Source: Bacillus sp. EB600
GTDB taxonomy: Bacteria; Bacillota; Bacilli; Bacillales; Cytobacillaceae
Direction of reading: 5' to 3'
Assembly: GCF_024494385.1 (NCBI RefSeq)
Contig: NZ_JAEVLT010000004.1
Span: 209,168 to 273,167 of the forward strand
DNA: 64,000 nucleotides
Shown: piece by piece, positions 28,406 through 37,578 of the stretch
How the letters are laid out: every line of letters begins with the position of its first letter
How positions within the stretch are numbered: the stretch's first letter is position 1
The notes under the pieces: generated by a model
Told to the model about the DNA's origin: nothing
The model's input: the letters and a program-made list of their open reading frames with translations, nothing else
The model's database searches: none
Translations under genes and position numbers: made by a program

Positions 28406-30790
28406 CTAATTACGAAGCGGCTTGCCTTTCACAAGCATATGCTGCATACGTTGCTGTGTTTTAGGTTCAGCAACAAGGCTTAAAAATGCTTCTCTCTCTA
28501 AATCTAACAAGTATTGTTCATCGACTTCTGTTCCATATGGAACATTCCCGCCTGCAAGCACAAAGGCAAGTTTTTTTGCAATCTTTAAATCATATTCGGA
28601 AATATAGCCGGATAGAAACATCGCTTCCGCACCCAGTAACAACGTTGCATAGCCTGTATCCCCAACAACAGGGATTTTTTTACGAACCCTTGGCTTATAG
28701 CCCTTTTCATGTAAGGCAAGAACAGCTTGCTTGGCATCGTACAAGAGGTGATCACCATTCACGCTGATTCCATCAGCAGCTCCCAGAAAATTATTTTCAC
28801 GAGCCTCATCACCTGACCCAGAAACCTTTGCCAGCGCGATCGTTTCAAATACCTTATTTGCGACCTTTTGAAGATCAACCTCGACACCGTTAGCTATCCT
28901 CTCAATATGCCTACAATAAAGCTCTTTATTTCCACCGCCGCCTGGAATAACGCCAACACCCGTTTCTACAAGCCCCATATAGGTTTCTGAGGCCGCCTGC
29001 ACATAGGCAGCTGGAAGGCAAACCTCCGCACCGCCGCCTAGCGTCATTGCAAATGGTGCTGCTACAATCGGTTTTGAACTGTATTTTATTTTCATCATGG
29101 CCTGCTGAAAATGACGGACAACGAGCTCAAGCTCAAAAATATTATCGTCCTGTGCCTCCATTAAAATGAGCGCAAGATTTGCACCGACACAGAAGTTTTT
29201 CCCCTGATTCCCAATCACGAGCCCTTTGAAATTTTTTTCAACTTCATCAACCGCAAAGTTAATCATTTGAATAATATCTAAGCCAATCGCATTATTCGGT
29301 GAATGAAATTCTAAGAGCGCTACCCCATCGCCAAGATCAAGTAAGCTGGCACCGCTGTTCTTTTTAATTACACCTTTTTGGTTCTTCAATTGGTTGATAT
29401 TGATAACCTTTGGATTTACTTCAACCGGTTTATATTCTCCATTTTTGTAAAAATAAAGCTGACCCTGCTCTTCTTTATAGAAGGAAGTAAACCCTTTACA
29501 CTGCATATCCGAAATCCAGGCCGGGATTTCCTCCCCCTCTTCCGTCATTCTTTGTACAGTCCGTTCTAAGCCAAGCGCATCCCATGCTTCAAATGGCCCC
29601 ATTTCCCAGCCGAAGCCCCATTTCATGGCACGGTCAATCGCAACCAAATCATCCGCAATTGTTCCTAAAAGTCCGGCGGAATAAAGGAGAACCGGACTGA
29701 AAATCTTCCAAAGCAGATTGCCTGCCCTGTCATCCGCATAAATCAGCGCTTTCATTTTATTGGCAAGACCCTTTTCCTGCTTGCTGGCCTCAATTGCTGG
29801 AGATTTCAGCTTTTTACGCGGCCCATATTCTAATGTATGTGGATCAAGTTCAAGAATTTCTTTCCCCTTTTTTATAAAGAAGCCTTGACCAGCTTTACTG
29901 CCCAGCCAGCCTTTTTCAAGCATTGTTTTCATAAAGGCCGGAACCTCAAAGATTTCTTTTTCGTGACCCTCAACCTGTTCATATACATTACCGGCTACAT
30001 GGATAAAGGTATCGAGCCCTACGACGTCAAGCGTCCGGAACGTGGCACTTTTTGGGCGGCCAATCAGCGGGCCGGTAACTGAATCAACCTCGCCAACACT
30101 GAACCCACCTTTGATCATTTCCCGAAGTGTCACTAACAGACCATAAGTACCTATCCGGTTGGCAATAAAGTTCGGCGTGTCTTTAGCAACCACTACACCT
30201 TTACCGAGAATATCTTCACCGAATTTCCTTATAAAGGAAAGTACCTCAGAGGCTGTATATTGCGTGGGAATTACTTCAAGCAATTTAAGATAGCGCGGCG
30301 GATTGAAAAAATGAGTCCCAAGAAAATGCTTTTGAAAATCCGCTGATCTTCCCTCCACCATAGCCTCTACTGAAATACCCGAGGTATTTGAGCTGACAAT
30401 ACTGCCTGGCTTGCGGTATTGATCCACCTTCTCAAAGATTTGTTTTTTGACAGCTAGATTTTCAACAACCACTTCAATTACCCAGTCAACGTCCTTTAAT
30501 CTATTTAAATCATCCTCCAAATTTCCCGCTTCAACGAGTGCAATGTTTCCTTTTACTGTAAGTGGGGCCGGCTTTTGTTTTAAAAGCCTTTGTAATGACA
30601 TTGTACTGATCCGATTGCGTACTTGTTTGTCAGTAAGTGTTAACCCCATTGCTTTCTCTTCTTCGGTTAATTCCTTAGGGACGATATCCAATAATAATGT
30701 TGGGATTCCCACATTTGCTAGATGGGCAGCAATTCCTGAGCCCATTACTCCAGATCCCAAAACAGCAGCTTTTCGAATGGATTGGATCAA
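28406..30790 (-). CDS. fadN: 3-hydroxyacyl-CoA dehydrogenase/enoyl-CoA hydratase FadN
   Basis: Bifunctional beta-oxidation enzyme, 794 residues. The dehydrogenase comes first: the NAD-binding AVLGSGVMGSGIAAHLANVG at about 9-28, then GTHFFNPPRYLKLLEVIPT. The crotonase-like domain lies at about 485-690, with MTLGGGAEVCLPAAYVQAA and GVGVIPGGGGNKELYCRH. TTG 30790 has AAGGAGGAG 5 bp upstream. A perfect FadR box lies 22 bp before the start. Confidence 0.95.
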   Translation of the reverse strand: MIQSIRKAAVLGSGVMGSGIAAHLANVGIPTLLLDIVPKELTEEEKAMGLTLTDKQVRNRISTMSLQRLLKQKPAPLTVKGNIALVEAGNLEDDLNRLKDVDWVIEVVVENLAVKKQIFEKVDQYRKPGSIVSSNTSGISVEAMVEGRSADFQKHFLGTHFFNPPRYLKLLEVIPTQYTASEVLSFIRKFGEDILGKGVVVAKDTPNFIANRIGTYGLLVTLREMIKGGFSVGEVDSVTGPLIGRPKSATFRTLDVVGLDTFIHVAGNVYEQVEGHEKEIFEVPAFMKTMLEKGWLGSKAGQGFFIKKGKEILELDPHTLEYGPRKKLKSPAIEASKQEKGLANKMKALIYADDRAGNLLWKIFSPVLLYSAGLLGTIADDLVAIDRAMKWGFGWEMGPFEAWDALGLERTVQRMTEEGEEIPAWISDMQCKGFTSFYKEEQGQLYFYKNGEYKPVEVNPKVININQLKNQKGVIKKNSGASLLDLGDGVALLEFHSPNNAIGLDIIQMINFAVDEVEKNFKGLVIGNQGKNFCVGANLALILMEAQDDNIFELELVVRHFQQAMMKIKYSSKPIVAAPFAMTLGGGAEVCLPAAYVQAASETYMGLVETGVGVIPGGGGNKELYCRHIERIANGVEVDLQKVANKVFETIALAKVSGSGDEARENNFLGAADGISVNGDHLLYDAKQAVLALHEKGYKPRVRKKIPVVGDTGYATLLLGAEAMFLSGYISEYDLKIAKKLAFVLAGGNVPYGTEVDEQYLLDLEREAFLSLVAEPKTQQRMQHMLVKGKPLRN

Positions 30791-30812
30791 ATTTTCTCCT
30801 CCTTCGTTGTAT

Positions 30813-30830
30813 TGAATGAATACTCATTCA
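30813..30830. promoter_or_regulatory. FadR operator of the fad operon
   Basis: TGAATGAATACTCATTCA fits the B. subtilis FadR consensus (TGAATGAMTANTCATTCA) and is almost perfectly palindromic. FadR represses beta-oxidation genes until long-chain acyl-CoA binds it. Confidence 0.9.
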
Positions 30831-30989
30831 TTTTCTGCTAACAAAAAGATCTATGGTTGCTTGCTATTATTACTATAAAAGATTTGTAATATTTGTGCAA
30901 TTGAAAATTTTTAAAACTAAAAAATCATTTATTGTGTTTGTCATATGAATTTCCTTACCTGGGTATTCTAATGTTCGAGGTGATGAAAA

Positions 30990-31124
30990 ATGGCGAGAGT
31001 GAAAAAAGACCCCTCCACAGCAGGCGTAAGTGCTGCAAGTGTAAAAGGTAATGCCGGCCCAACCGTTGAGGGCGATGGCGGCGGAAAAAGAAACAGCCAG
31101 AATAACCAATATAAAAGAAAATAG
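30990..31124 (+). CDS. yuzL: YuzL family small protein
   Basis: Small basic protein of 44 residues, found by hand-translation: MARVKKDPSTAGVSAAS at the start and SQNNQYKRK at the end. The KKDPS, SAAS, GNAGP and NSQNNQYK blocks match the YuzL family. GAGGTG lies 8 bp before the ATG. It sits between fadN and fadM, close to the yusM neighbourhood where I recall yuzL in B. subtilis. Function unknown; the composition resembles small spore proteins. Confidence 0.85.
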   Translation: MARVKKDPSTAGVSAASVKGNAGPTVEGDGGGKRNSQNNQYKRK

Positions 31125-31169
31125 AAAAGCTAAAAGCAACCAAATGAAGGAACATAAACTCAAACCTTT

Positions 31170-31195
31170 GACCCCTCATTCTAGCTAGAGGGGTC
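31170..31195. terminator. Terminator between yuzL and fadM
   Basis: GACCCCTC and GAGGGGTC arms with a 10-base loop, followed on the plus strand by TTTCTATTTTTT after a short gap. It lies between converging genes. Confidence 0.6.
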
Positions 31196-31203
31196 TGCCA
31201 TTT

Positions 31204-32121
31204 CTATTTTTTGAAGATCCCTTTTAATGCAAAAGCCACATTTGCAGGCCGTTCTGCCAGACGGCGCATAAAATAACCAAACCAATCTGTACCGAACGGA
31301 ACGTACACCCTCATCTTATAGCCTTCTTTTACTAATTCTAGCTGCCTTTCGGGACGAATCCCGTAGAGCATTTGAAATTCAAATTGATCATTCAAAATCT
31401 GATGTTTTTTCACGAGTTCCTTTGTATACTCGATAATCGCTTCATCATGGGATGCAACCGCTGTATAATTTCCATTTAGTAAATGTCTCTCGATGATCTT
31501 TTTGTAATTTTCATTAACATCCTTTTTTTCAGGGAAAGCAACCTCTACTGATTCCATATAGGCACCTTTTACAAGACGCAGGCAGGCATTATAATCATTT
31601 AAATCCTCAATATCGCTCATTACTCGGAAGAGATATGCCTGCAGCACAGTGCCGATATTATCGTATTCTATTCTTAACGTTTTAAAGAGATCCAACGTTT
31701 TTTGGCAGCGCGTAAAATCCTCCATATCAATCGTGACAAACACGTTGTTTTCTTTTGCTGCAGTGAGGATCAGGCGCATATTTTTCATGACAAGCTCATC
31801 AGAAATATCTAGTCCTACAGCTGTCAATTTTAAGGAAAGCTGTGAAGTAAGCCCTTCAGCGCCTAGCCTCTTAATGACTTCAATCGAATGCTCCGTTCGC
31901 AGGTTTGCCTCCTGCTCACTCTCAACAAACTCGCCTAAATAATCAAGTGTGACATCCAAGCCCTCCCGATTAAGGTCTTTAATGACCGCAACAGCCTGGT
32001 CAATTGTCTCACCGGCTACAAATCTTGATGCTCCAAATCGCAATCCATATTTCTTCGCAAGGTTCGTCAACATTTTATTTTTTGATAAAAAAAGGAAAAG
32101 GTTCTTCATCGTCTGCTCCAT
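31204..32121 (-). CDS. fadM: Proline dehydrogenase family protein FadM
   Basis: FAD-dependent proline dehydrogenase-type TIM barrel, 305 residues. Typical segments are LKLTAVGLDISDELVMKN, VTIDMEDFTRCQKTLDLFKT, RLVKGAYMESVEVAFPEK and the C-terminal YVPFGTDWFGYFMRRLAERPANV. The orthologue next to the fad genes in B. subtilis is FadM (YusM). A GGGGGAAG site precedes the ATG. Just upstream is a weak cre-like TGTAAACGTTCC. Whether it acts on proline in the cell is not shown here. Confidence 0.85.
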   Translation of the reverse strand: MEQTMKNLFLFLSKNKMLTNLAKKYGLRFGASRFVAGETIDQAVAVIKDLNREGLDVTLDYLGEFVESEQEANLRTEHSIEVIKRLGAEGLTSQLSLKLTAVGLDISDELVMKNMRLILTAAKENNVFVTIDMEDFTRCQKTLDLFKTLRIEYDNIGTVLQAYLFRVMSDIEDLNDYNACLRLVKGAYMESVEVAFPEKKDVNENYKKIIERHLLNGNYTAVASHDEAIIEYTKELVKKHQILNDQFEFQMLYGIRPERQLELVKEGYKMRVYVPFGTDWFGYFMRRLAERPANVAFALKGIFKK

Positions 32122-32240
32122 CCTGCTTCCCCCTTTTGTAAACGTTCCTAGTTTACTATATGCCTATTTTCTAATGGATTAACTTTGTCCTTACATTCAC
32201 TTTATCACCATTACTGTTGTTTGAATAATACCTTAAATAG

Positions 32241-32385
32241 AAAAGCGGAAGCCTATTGGCTCCCGCTTTTCTATAAGAGTTTCTATCTTTTAACTTTGAT
32301 AACTGTCTAGCTTCGACGCACAGAAAGTGCTAGTGCCGGCGTTGCCGCCAGGACGGCGGCGCTTTTAGTCGGCAAGCTTTTCTAT
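32241..32385. repeat. Intergenic repeat region with hairpins, upstream of fadM
   Basis: Two hairpins. AAAAGCGGAAGCC pairs with GGCTCCCGCTTTT at 32241-32270, and TGCCGCC pairs with GGCGGCG near 32343-32360. It contains CTGTCTAGCTTCGACGCAC and GTGCCGGCG, features of a repeat class common in Bacillaceae intergenes and partly shared with other copies here. It probably also ends transcription of the gene at 32382. Confidence 0.5.
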
Positions 32386-32633
32386 TTCAACTTTGATTTC
32401 CGATGCTGTTCGTTTAGTGATTTAACTTCATTCATAATCTCGATGATTTCATTCTTTGCGTCGGGGTACAATCCGTTCCAGTGCTTAGCGAGCGCCGGCA
32501 TCGATTTCGCAATATGGCTGTAGAGTGAATAGATCTTTACTTTTTCCTTCACAGCCTCCTGGCTGTTACCAACGAGAAGCTCACTATACTTTTCTACTAA
32601 TGCATCAAATTGTTGAAGAAATTCTTTTTCCAT
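32382..32633 (-). CDS. DUF2573 (YusU-like) small protein
   Basis: Hypothetical protein of 83 residues, mostly helical and charged. The start MEKEFLQQFDALVEKYSELL and the helix KHWNGLYPDAKNEIIEIMNE resemble the DUF2573/YusU family, though I hold the family name loosely. ATG 32633 has AAGGACGGTG upstream; the track's longer GTG lies in that site. No membrane segment. Confidence 0.65.
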   Translation of the reverse strand: MEKEFLQQFDALVEKYSELLVGNSQEAVKEKVKIYSLYSHIAKSMPALAKHWNGLYPDAKNEIIEIMNEVKSLNEQHRKSKLK

Positions 32634-32677
32634 TATAAGCACCGTCCTTCAAAAGCGCGGCTGGAGTTGCCAACCTA

Positions 32678-33850
32678 TTATGCATCTGTGGAAAACATAT
32701 ATTTTTTATAATGATAGCGGATCGAAAAAATCAAACCCAGGCCAAGCATATTTCCCATCAACGAGCTTCCTCCGTAGCTGATAAACGGCAGCGGTATCCC
32801 GGTTATTGGCAAAAGTCCGATTGTCATGCCAATATTTTGGAAAACGTGGAAGGTAATCATGCTGATGACGCCTACACAAAGATAGGTATAAAAGTTATTT
32901 TTCGTTTCCATGCCAACCTTTGTAATATGGTAAATTAACAAGAAAAATATACTAATCAAGACACTTGCTCCAATAAAACCAAATTCCTCACCGACAATAC
33001 TAAAAATAAAATCGGTTTGGCTCTCAGGCATGTAAATATCACGATTTCCATAGCCTTTTCCTGACGTCTGTCCGGAACCAATTGACAATAGCGACTGGGT
33101 CAGCTGATATCCTTCAGAGCTTTGATAGTTATAGGGATCGAGCCATGAATAAATACGCCCAAATTGGTATTGCTTCACATGTAAATATTTTTCCAGCAGA
33201 TTCGGCTGGACTAATACAAAGTAAAAAATGATCCCAATTAGCACGGCACCTCCGACAAACAACGGAACCAAAATTTTCCATGAAATTCCGGAAATAAAAA
33301 TCATTCCAAGTAAAATCGCCAAAAAAACAAGTGCGGTCCCAAGGTCAGGCTGCAACATAATCAACATGACAGGTACAATGGTGAAGATTGCCATTTTAAT
33401 AAGTAGCCAAAAATCTGTTTGAACCGTTTTTACCGGATTTTTTTGGTGGTGATCTTCTATTACTTTAGCAAGAGCCAGTATAAGAAAAATTTTAACAAAT
33501 TCAGACGGCTGCAGGGAACCCAATGCAGGCACCTTAAACCAGCTTTTTGCACCATTGATGTGCGGGGCGATACTCTCTGGTGCTACTCTAACCAAAATAA
33601 GCAGAAATAGGCCAAATCCATAGACATACCATGTGAGTTTTTTTAATTGATCTGAATCCAACGTGATCACACCGGCAATAATCCCAGTTCCCACCGCATA
33701 CCAAATAATCTGCTTAAGTAAGAAGTTCTCTTTATATTGTCCGGTCGTTTGAGCACTGTAGATGGCCAAACAACTGATTAGAAATAGCAATAATAAGGTG
33801 AAAACAAGATTATAATCAAGCTTTGAAGTTGTATTTCTATTTGAAGTCAT
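32678..33850 (-). CDS. RodA/FtsW family cell-wall glycosyltransferase
   Basis: SEDS-family peptidoglycan polymerase, 390 residues with about ten membrane helices. Family hallmarks are HINGAKSWFKVPALGSLQPSEFVKI in the first half, MLQPDLGTALVF, and the C-terminal GITIG-like segment MTIGLLPITGIPLPFISYGGSS. It is closer to RodA than FtsW by its loops, but paralogues exist in Bacillus. ATG 33850 lies 7 bp after AAGGAG. It stands alone. Confidence 0.88.
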   Translation of the reverse strand: MTSNRNTTSKLDYNLVFTLLLLFLISCLAIYSAQTTGQYKENFLLKQIIWYAVGTGIIAGVITLDSDQLKKLTWYVYGFGLFLLILVRVAPESIAPHINGAKSWFKVPALGSLQPSEFVKIFLILALAKVIEDHHQKNPVKTVQTDFWLLIKMAIFTIVPVMLIMLQPDLGTALVFLAILLGMIFISGISWKILVPLFVGGAVLIGIIFYFVLVQPNLLEKYLHVKQYQFGRIYSWLDPYNYQSSEGYQLTQSLLSIGSGQTSGKGYGNRDIYMPESQTDFIFSIVGEEFGFIGASVLISIFFLLIYHITKVGMETKNNFYTYLCVGVISMITFHVFQNIGMTIGLLPITGIPLPFISYGGSSLMGNMLGLGLIFSIRYHYKKYMFSTDA

Positions 33851-33952
33851 GCTCATTCATTCTCCTTTGAATCAGAACCTGGAAAAGGAATCTGTACATT
33901 CATTCATTATATTTTTTATGAGCGTAAAGCACAACTTTTATTCATTGGTTTA

Positions 33953-34741
33953 TTATCCTAAAATTTCCCCTGCAGTACTTGTTTCAAAATAAATACTACT
34001 TACTTGCTCCGCCATCCACTCAAGGTTATTCGGCACCTGTGGCAGACCGTACCCAATGTAGATCGGGGTTGTAACAAAACGCGGGACAATCTTTGCATAG
34101 ACATTTTCATTGAAATGATAGAAAAATACATTATAGCTTGTTGATTTGAATGGAAAATGATGAAGGATATAATGGGCTGCCGTTTGGATATATTCCCCAA
34201 ACTCTTCTGCGTATCCGATTTCATTCATTTGAACGTTAAATTCATAAAAACCAATTCTCGGCCTTGTCGATAAACTAAAACAAACCCCATTACTTTTCTT
34301 AATCACTATACCTTTAAAAGCTTCTTCATCGATATTCTCTTTATAATCAAGATCGTATAATCCAATAATTTGCATATGTGGATGGGCAATTGTTCCCCCT
34401 GAAAACGGACCATAATTTTTGAAAAAAATCACCGATTCATAGCGGCCGCTATTCTCCATTTCCAACCAATTCTTCAAGCCAAATTTCAGTAATTTATGTA
34501 AATGATCAGCAGGATAAGTAGACAATTCAGCATGACAGTCATCTGTTTCAATGAGGACTGTTTGATAAGCATTCTCAAGGACAGGGTATTTATTTTTCAA
34601 AAAAATGATCGGGCCTTCTACCGCTAGAATATCTGTCAGCTGCTCTCTGGCACAAAAAGGACATGCCTGCTCTTTATTTCGGATATTTTCCGGTTTTTGA
34701 ACACCAATCGATGTATTAAAGTGCAAATGCCGATTCTTCAA
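33953..34741 (-). CDS. DUF4931 family protein, HIT/GalT-like
   Basis: Protein of 262 residues related to galactose-1-phosphate uridylyltransferase and HIT proteins. It has a zinc-type CPFC motif at about residues 28-31 and the HIT-like IAHPHMQIIGLYD near 120. The second half (RIGFYEFNVQMNEIGYAEEF) fits DUF4931. The start is TTG with GAGGGGGAG upstream. Nucleotide chemistry is plausible, but substrate and pathway are unknown. It is divergent from uppP. Confidence 0.7.
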   Translation of the reverse strand: MKNRHLHFNTSIGVQKPENIRNKEQACPFCAREQLTDILAVEGPIIFLKNKYPVLENAYQTVLIETDDCHAELSTYPADHLHKLLKFGLKNWLEMENSGRYESVIFFKNYGPFSGGTIAHPHMQIIGLYDLDYKENIDEEAFKGIVIKKSNGVCFSLSTRPRIGFYEFNVQMNEIGYAEEFGEYIQTAAHYILHHFPFKSTSYNVFFYHFNENVYAKIVPRFVTTPIYIGYGLPQVPNNLEWMAEQVSSIYFETSTAGEILG

Positions 34742-34934
34742 ACTGCTCCCCCTCTTCCTTTGTAATACTACTATTTTATGGCAAGTTCTATTTCTTTTAC
34801 ACTAATTTGATCTACTTTTCCTTAGAAAATAATTATCGCAATTATATGACATTTCGAAAAATAAGTTAGAATGCTACTTCATACAAGCTTATATACTATA
34901 TAACAGTGATAACTTAAAAAGAAAGAGGTATTCC

Positions 34935-35717
34935 ATGCTTACAAAATTAGAGGCTTTGATTTTGGGGATGATTCAAGGTTTAACAGAGTTTTTGCCAATC
35001 AGTAGTACAGGCCATCTCTATTTGGGAAGAAATTTATTTGGTTTGCAGGAAGCTGGTCTGATGCTAGACACGATGCTCCATCTTGGCACACTTGTGGCTG
35101 TTTTTGTTTTTTATAAGGATGAATTTGTTGAAATTATTAAAAAGCCCTTCAGCAAATTAACGTATTTATTAATCGTCGGGACGATTCCTGCTGTGGTAAT
35201 TGGGCTCCTCTTTAAAGATTTTTTCGATGAGATTTCTAAAACAGGAGTAACGATTGGCTGGGAATTCTTAGTTACGGGGATTTTCCTCTGGTTTGCAGAT
35301 TCTATTAAAAATGGCTATAAAAAAATGGATCAAATCAGCTATAAGGATGCCTTTATTATTGGGACCTTTCAGGCAGCGGCGATCTTCCCGGCGATTTCAC
35401 GCTCAGGTTTAACAATCGTAGCAGCCCTGTGGAGAAAGTTAGACAGGGAAACGGCCGCTTATTTTTCCTTCCTGCTGTCAACACCAGCCATTGCCGGCGC
35501 TGTTGTCCTTCAATCGCTCGACTTAGCTGGTGGCAAAGGTGAGGAAATTACCTTATCTGCTTTACTAGTAGGAATTGTCTCCTCTGCGGTCTTCGGTTAT
35601 GTTGCTGTCAAATGGATGGTCAATTATTTGAAAAAGCACTCCTTAAAGCCCTTCGCTGTTTACGTTTGGGTTTTAGGGCTGGTGGTTCTCCTTTTCCAGT
35701 CTACAGGAAAATTTTAA
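34935..35717 (+). CDS. uppP: Undecaprenyl-diphosphatase
   Basis: Membrane enzyme that recycles undecaprenyl diphosphate for cell-wall synthesis and lowers bacitracin sensitivity. It has 260 residues and about eight helices. The two catalytic segments are GLTEFLPISSTGHLYL (residues 15-30) and IFPAISRSGLTIVAALW. AAAGAGGTATTCC precedes the ATG. It has no co-transcribed partner. Confidence 0.95.
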   Translation: MLTKLEALILGMIQGLTEFLPISSTGHLYLGRNLFGLQEAGLMLDTMLHLGTLVAVFVFYKDEFVEIIKKPFSKLTYLLIVGTIPAVVIGLLFKDFFDEISKTGVTIGWEFLVTGIFLWFADSIKNGYKKMDQISYKDAFIIGTFQAAAIFPAISRSGLTIVAALWRKLDRETAAYFSFLLSTPAIAGAVVLQSLDLAGGKGEEITLSALLVGIVSSAVFGYVAVKWMVNYLKKHSLKPFAVYVWVLGLVVLLFQSTGKF

Positions 35718-35853
35718 AAACGAAAAGCGGAAGCGTCCGAATTAAGGAACGTCGACTAAAACCCGCCACGTCCTGTGGCGAACGTCGACGTCAGCACATC
35801 CTGTGCAAGTCCGTATGGACTGGAGCACACCGACTGAGATAAGGCGAACCTTC

Positions 35854-35880
35854 AATCAGCGAGTGCTTTTCTCGCTGATT
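35854..35880 (+). terminator. Probable uppP terminator
   Basis: AATCAGCGAG and CTCGCTGATT perfect 10-bp arms with a 7-base loop. Only a weak T-tract follows. Confidence 0.5.
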
Positions 35881-35904
35881 GTTAGTTGAGCCAATCGGGT
35901 TTTT

Positions 35905-35931
35905 ACGGGCAGTTGAGAATCTACTGCCCGT
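35905..35931. repeat. Hairpin after uppP
   Basis: ACGGGCAGT and ACTGCCCGT perfect 9-bp arms with a 9-base loop, 25 bp beyond the previous hairpin. Confidence 0.5.
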
Positions 35932-36072
35932 TAATACGCGGCAAAGGAAACACGAAAAGCGTTAGCGCATTCGTGCTTGACTTATCGTAGGGAGGTGGGC
36001 GAGGTCTACTAGGCGTTGGACGCTGGAGCTAGACAATTGTCTATGTTCGAAGTTTTATTCTAATATACTGAA

Positions 36073-36109
36073 AAAATCCCTGCTGAATGAATGTGTCAGC
36101 AGGGATTTT
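36073..36109 (-). terminator. Terminator of the MFS transporter gene
   Basis: AAAATCCCTGCTGA and TCAGCAGGGATTTT perfect 14-bp arms with a 9-base loop, 6 bp beyond the stop codon. Confidence 0.88.
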
Positions 36110-36114
36110 CTCAG

Positions 36115-37356
36115 TTAGATATGCCTATGCCTATTCGTAATTTGTACGGTATACTTTTGATCCTTCACCGCTGCATGCAATGAAATCATGTACAGACAGA
36201 CCGAGAGGACAAGGGATAGTGCCAAGAAACCGATAATCATACTAACAACACCCGTCCAGCCAAAATTCGTCCAAAACACCCCTCCAGCCGTGCCACCCAC
36301 GCTTGAACCGAAGTAGTAGAAAAACAGATAAAGCGACGAGGCTTGTGCTTTATCATGTGTAACACGGCGTCCAACCCAGCTTGAGGCAATGGAATGACCG
36401 CCAAAAAAACCAAAGGTAAAGATTCCAATCCCAACAATTTTAATCAGCAGGTTCGCATTCAAGGTGATAACTGCACCTATAAACATAATGAAAATTGCAA
36501 TCAACAGCATTGTACGCCGGCCGTATTTATCCGCTAAACTTCCAAACCAGGTAGAGCTGAACGTCCCAACAAGATAAATGACAAAGATCCAGCCAACCAA
36601 CGTCTGGCTGAGGGAATAGGGCGGTGCAATCAATTGAAAGCCGATATAATTGTATAATGTAACAAAACTGCCCATTAGCAAAAAGCCAATGCCATATAAG
36701 CAAAGCAGCCCCGGGTCTTTAAGATGACTGATCATCGACTTCATCAGCTTCCCTAATTCCAGTTTGCGCGGTTTAAAGTTTTGCGAAGGCGGAAGACTAA
36801 ACCAAAATATCAAGCTGGATATTACGCTTAAAACGCCAATGCCAGCGATCGCAACTCGCCAATTAAAGTAGTCGCTGATCATCCCGACAATGACCCTGCC
36901 GCCTAAACCGCCAAACGTATTTCCGCTAATATACAAACCCATTGCCACTCCCAGGCTGGTCGGGTCAATCTCTTCACCAAGATAAGCCATTGCAATCGCA
37001 GGCAACCCTGCAAAAACGATACCTTCGAGAATCCTTGAGACCAATAGTAAATGAAAATTTGGAACAAATGCAGCCACGACAGCCAGCACAGAAACGGAAA
37101 ACATAGAAAATGTCATAACGGGTTTACGCCCCCATGACTCCGACAAAGACCCAATAATCAGCATACTAACAGCTAAAGTGATCGTAGTCAAAGACAATGA
37201 CAAACTTGACGTTGCTGGGGAAATATGGAATTCCTTGGAAAATGCCGGCAGCAATGGCTGTACACAATATAAGTTAGCAAATGTACTGAAACCAGCCGCA
37301 ATTAAAGCAATATTTGTTTTGCGGAAGGCAGGTGTACCTTTTTTGATATAATTCAT
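36115..37356 (-). CDS. MFS transporter
   Basis: Twelve-helix major facilitator, 413 residues, resembling the YnfM/YgaY type of efflux permeases. Visible marks are NLYCVQPLLPAFSKEFH in the first loop, ESWGRKPVMTFSMF (the conserved A-motif region) and GSLADKYGRRTMLL. I start at ATG 37356, 8 bp after GGAGTG; the frame extends further upstream without support. It is divergent from a LysR gene, which probably controls it. Substrate unknown. Confidence 0.88.
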   Translation of the reverse strand: MNYIKKGTPAFRKTNIALIAAGFSTFANLYCVQPLLPAFSKEFHISPATSSLSLSLTTITLAVSMLIIGSLSESWGRKPVMTFSMFSVSVLAVVAAFVPNFHLLLVSRILEGIVFAGLPAIAMAYLGEEIDPTSLGVAMGLYISGNTFGGLGGRVIVGMISDYFNWRVAIAGIGVLSVISSLIFWFSLPPSQNFKPRKLELGKLMKSMISHLKDPGLLCLYGIGFLLMGSFVTLYNYIGFQLIAPPYSLSQTLVGWIFVIYLVGTFSSTWFGSLADKYGRRTMLLIAIFIMFIGAVITLNANLLIKIVGIGIFTFGFFGGHSIASSWVGRRVTHDKAQASSLYLFFYYFGSSVGGTAGGVFWTNFGWTGVVSMIIGFLALSLVLSVCLYMISLHAAVKDQKYTVQITNRHRHI

Positions 37357-37442
37357 ATTTTGATCACTCCGATGATGAATTTTATACATGGTGATTTGGT
37401 CAAAGTTTTTCAAATAAATCTTCGTAAATCCAGTGTTTTATC

Positions 37443-37476
37443 AAACCACATATTTTCAAAAATATCTTCATGGTTT
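37443..37476. promoter_or_regulatory. Nested inverted repeats between the MFS and LysR genes
   Basis: AAACCA and TGGTTT flank an inner ATATTTTC/AAAAATAT repeat (37450-37465). Nested dyads between a LysR gene and a divergent target are typical of LysR binding sites. Binding is inferred. Confidence 0.45.
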
Positions 37477-37578
37477 ATCATAAAGGCTAACAAACAGATG
37501 TGTCCAATTTATTATTTTCATCATTTTCATGCATGACAGTTATGAATCACAGTCAAGGCAAACAAGGAGTGTCCGAAG

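Larger units (their letters stand above)
35722..36038. repeat. Composite intergenic repeat region after uppP
   Basis: A 397-bp gap without genes. It holds AAAAGCGGAAGCGTCCG at 35724, paired ACGTCCTGTGGCGAACGT and CACATCCTGTGCAAGTCCG blocks, two strong hairpins (35854-35880, 35905-35931), CGAAAAGCGTTAGCGC near 35954 and GACGCTGGAGCTAGACA at 36020-36036, as in copy 3. It looks like several members of the dispersed family side by side. Confidence 0.55.
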
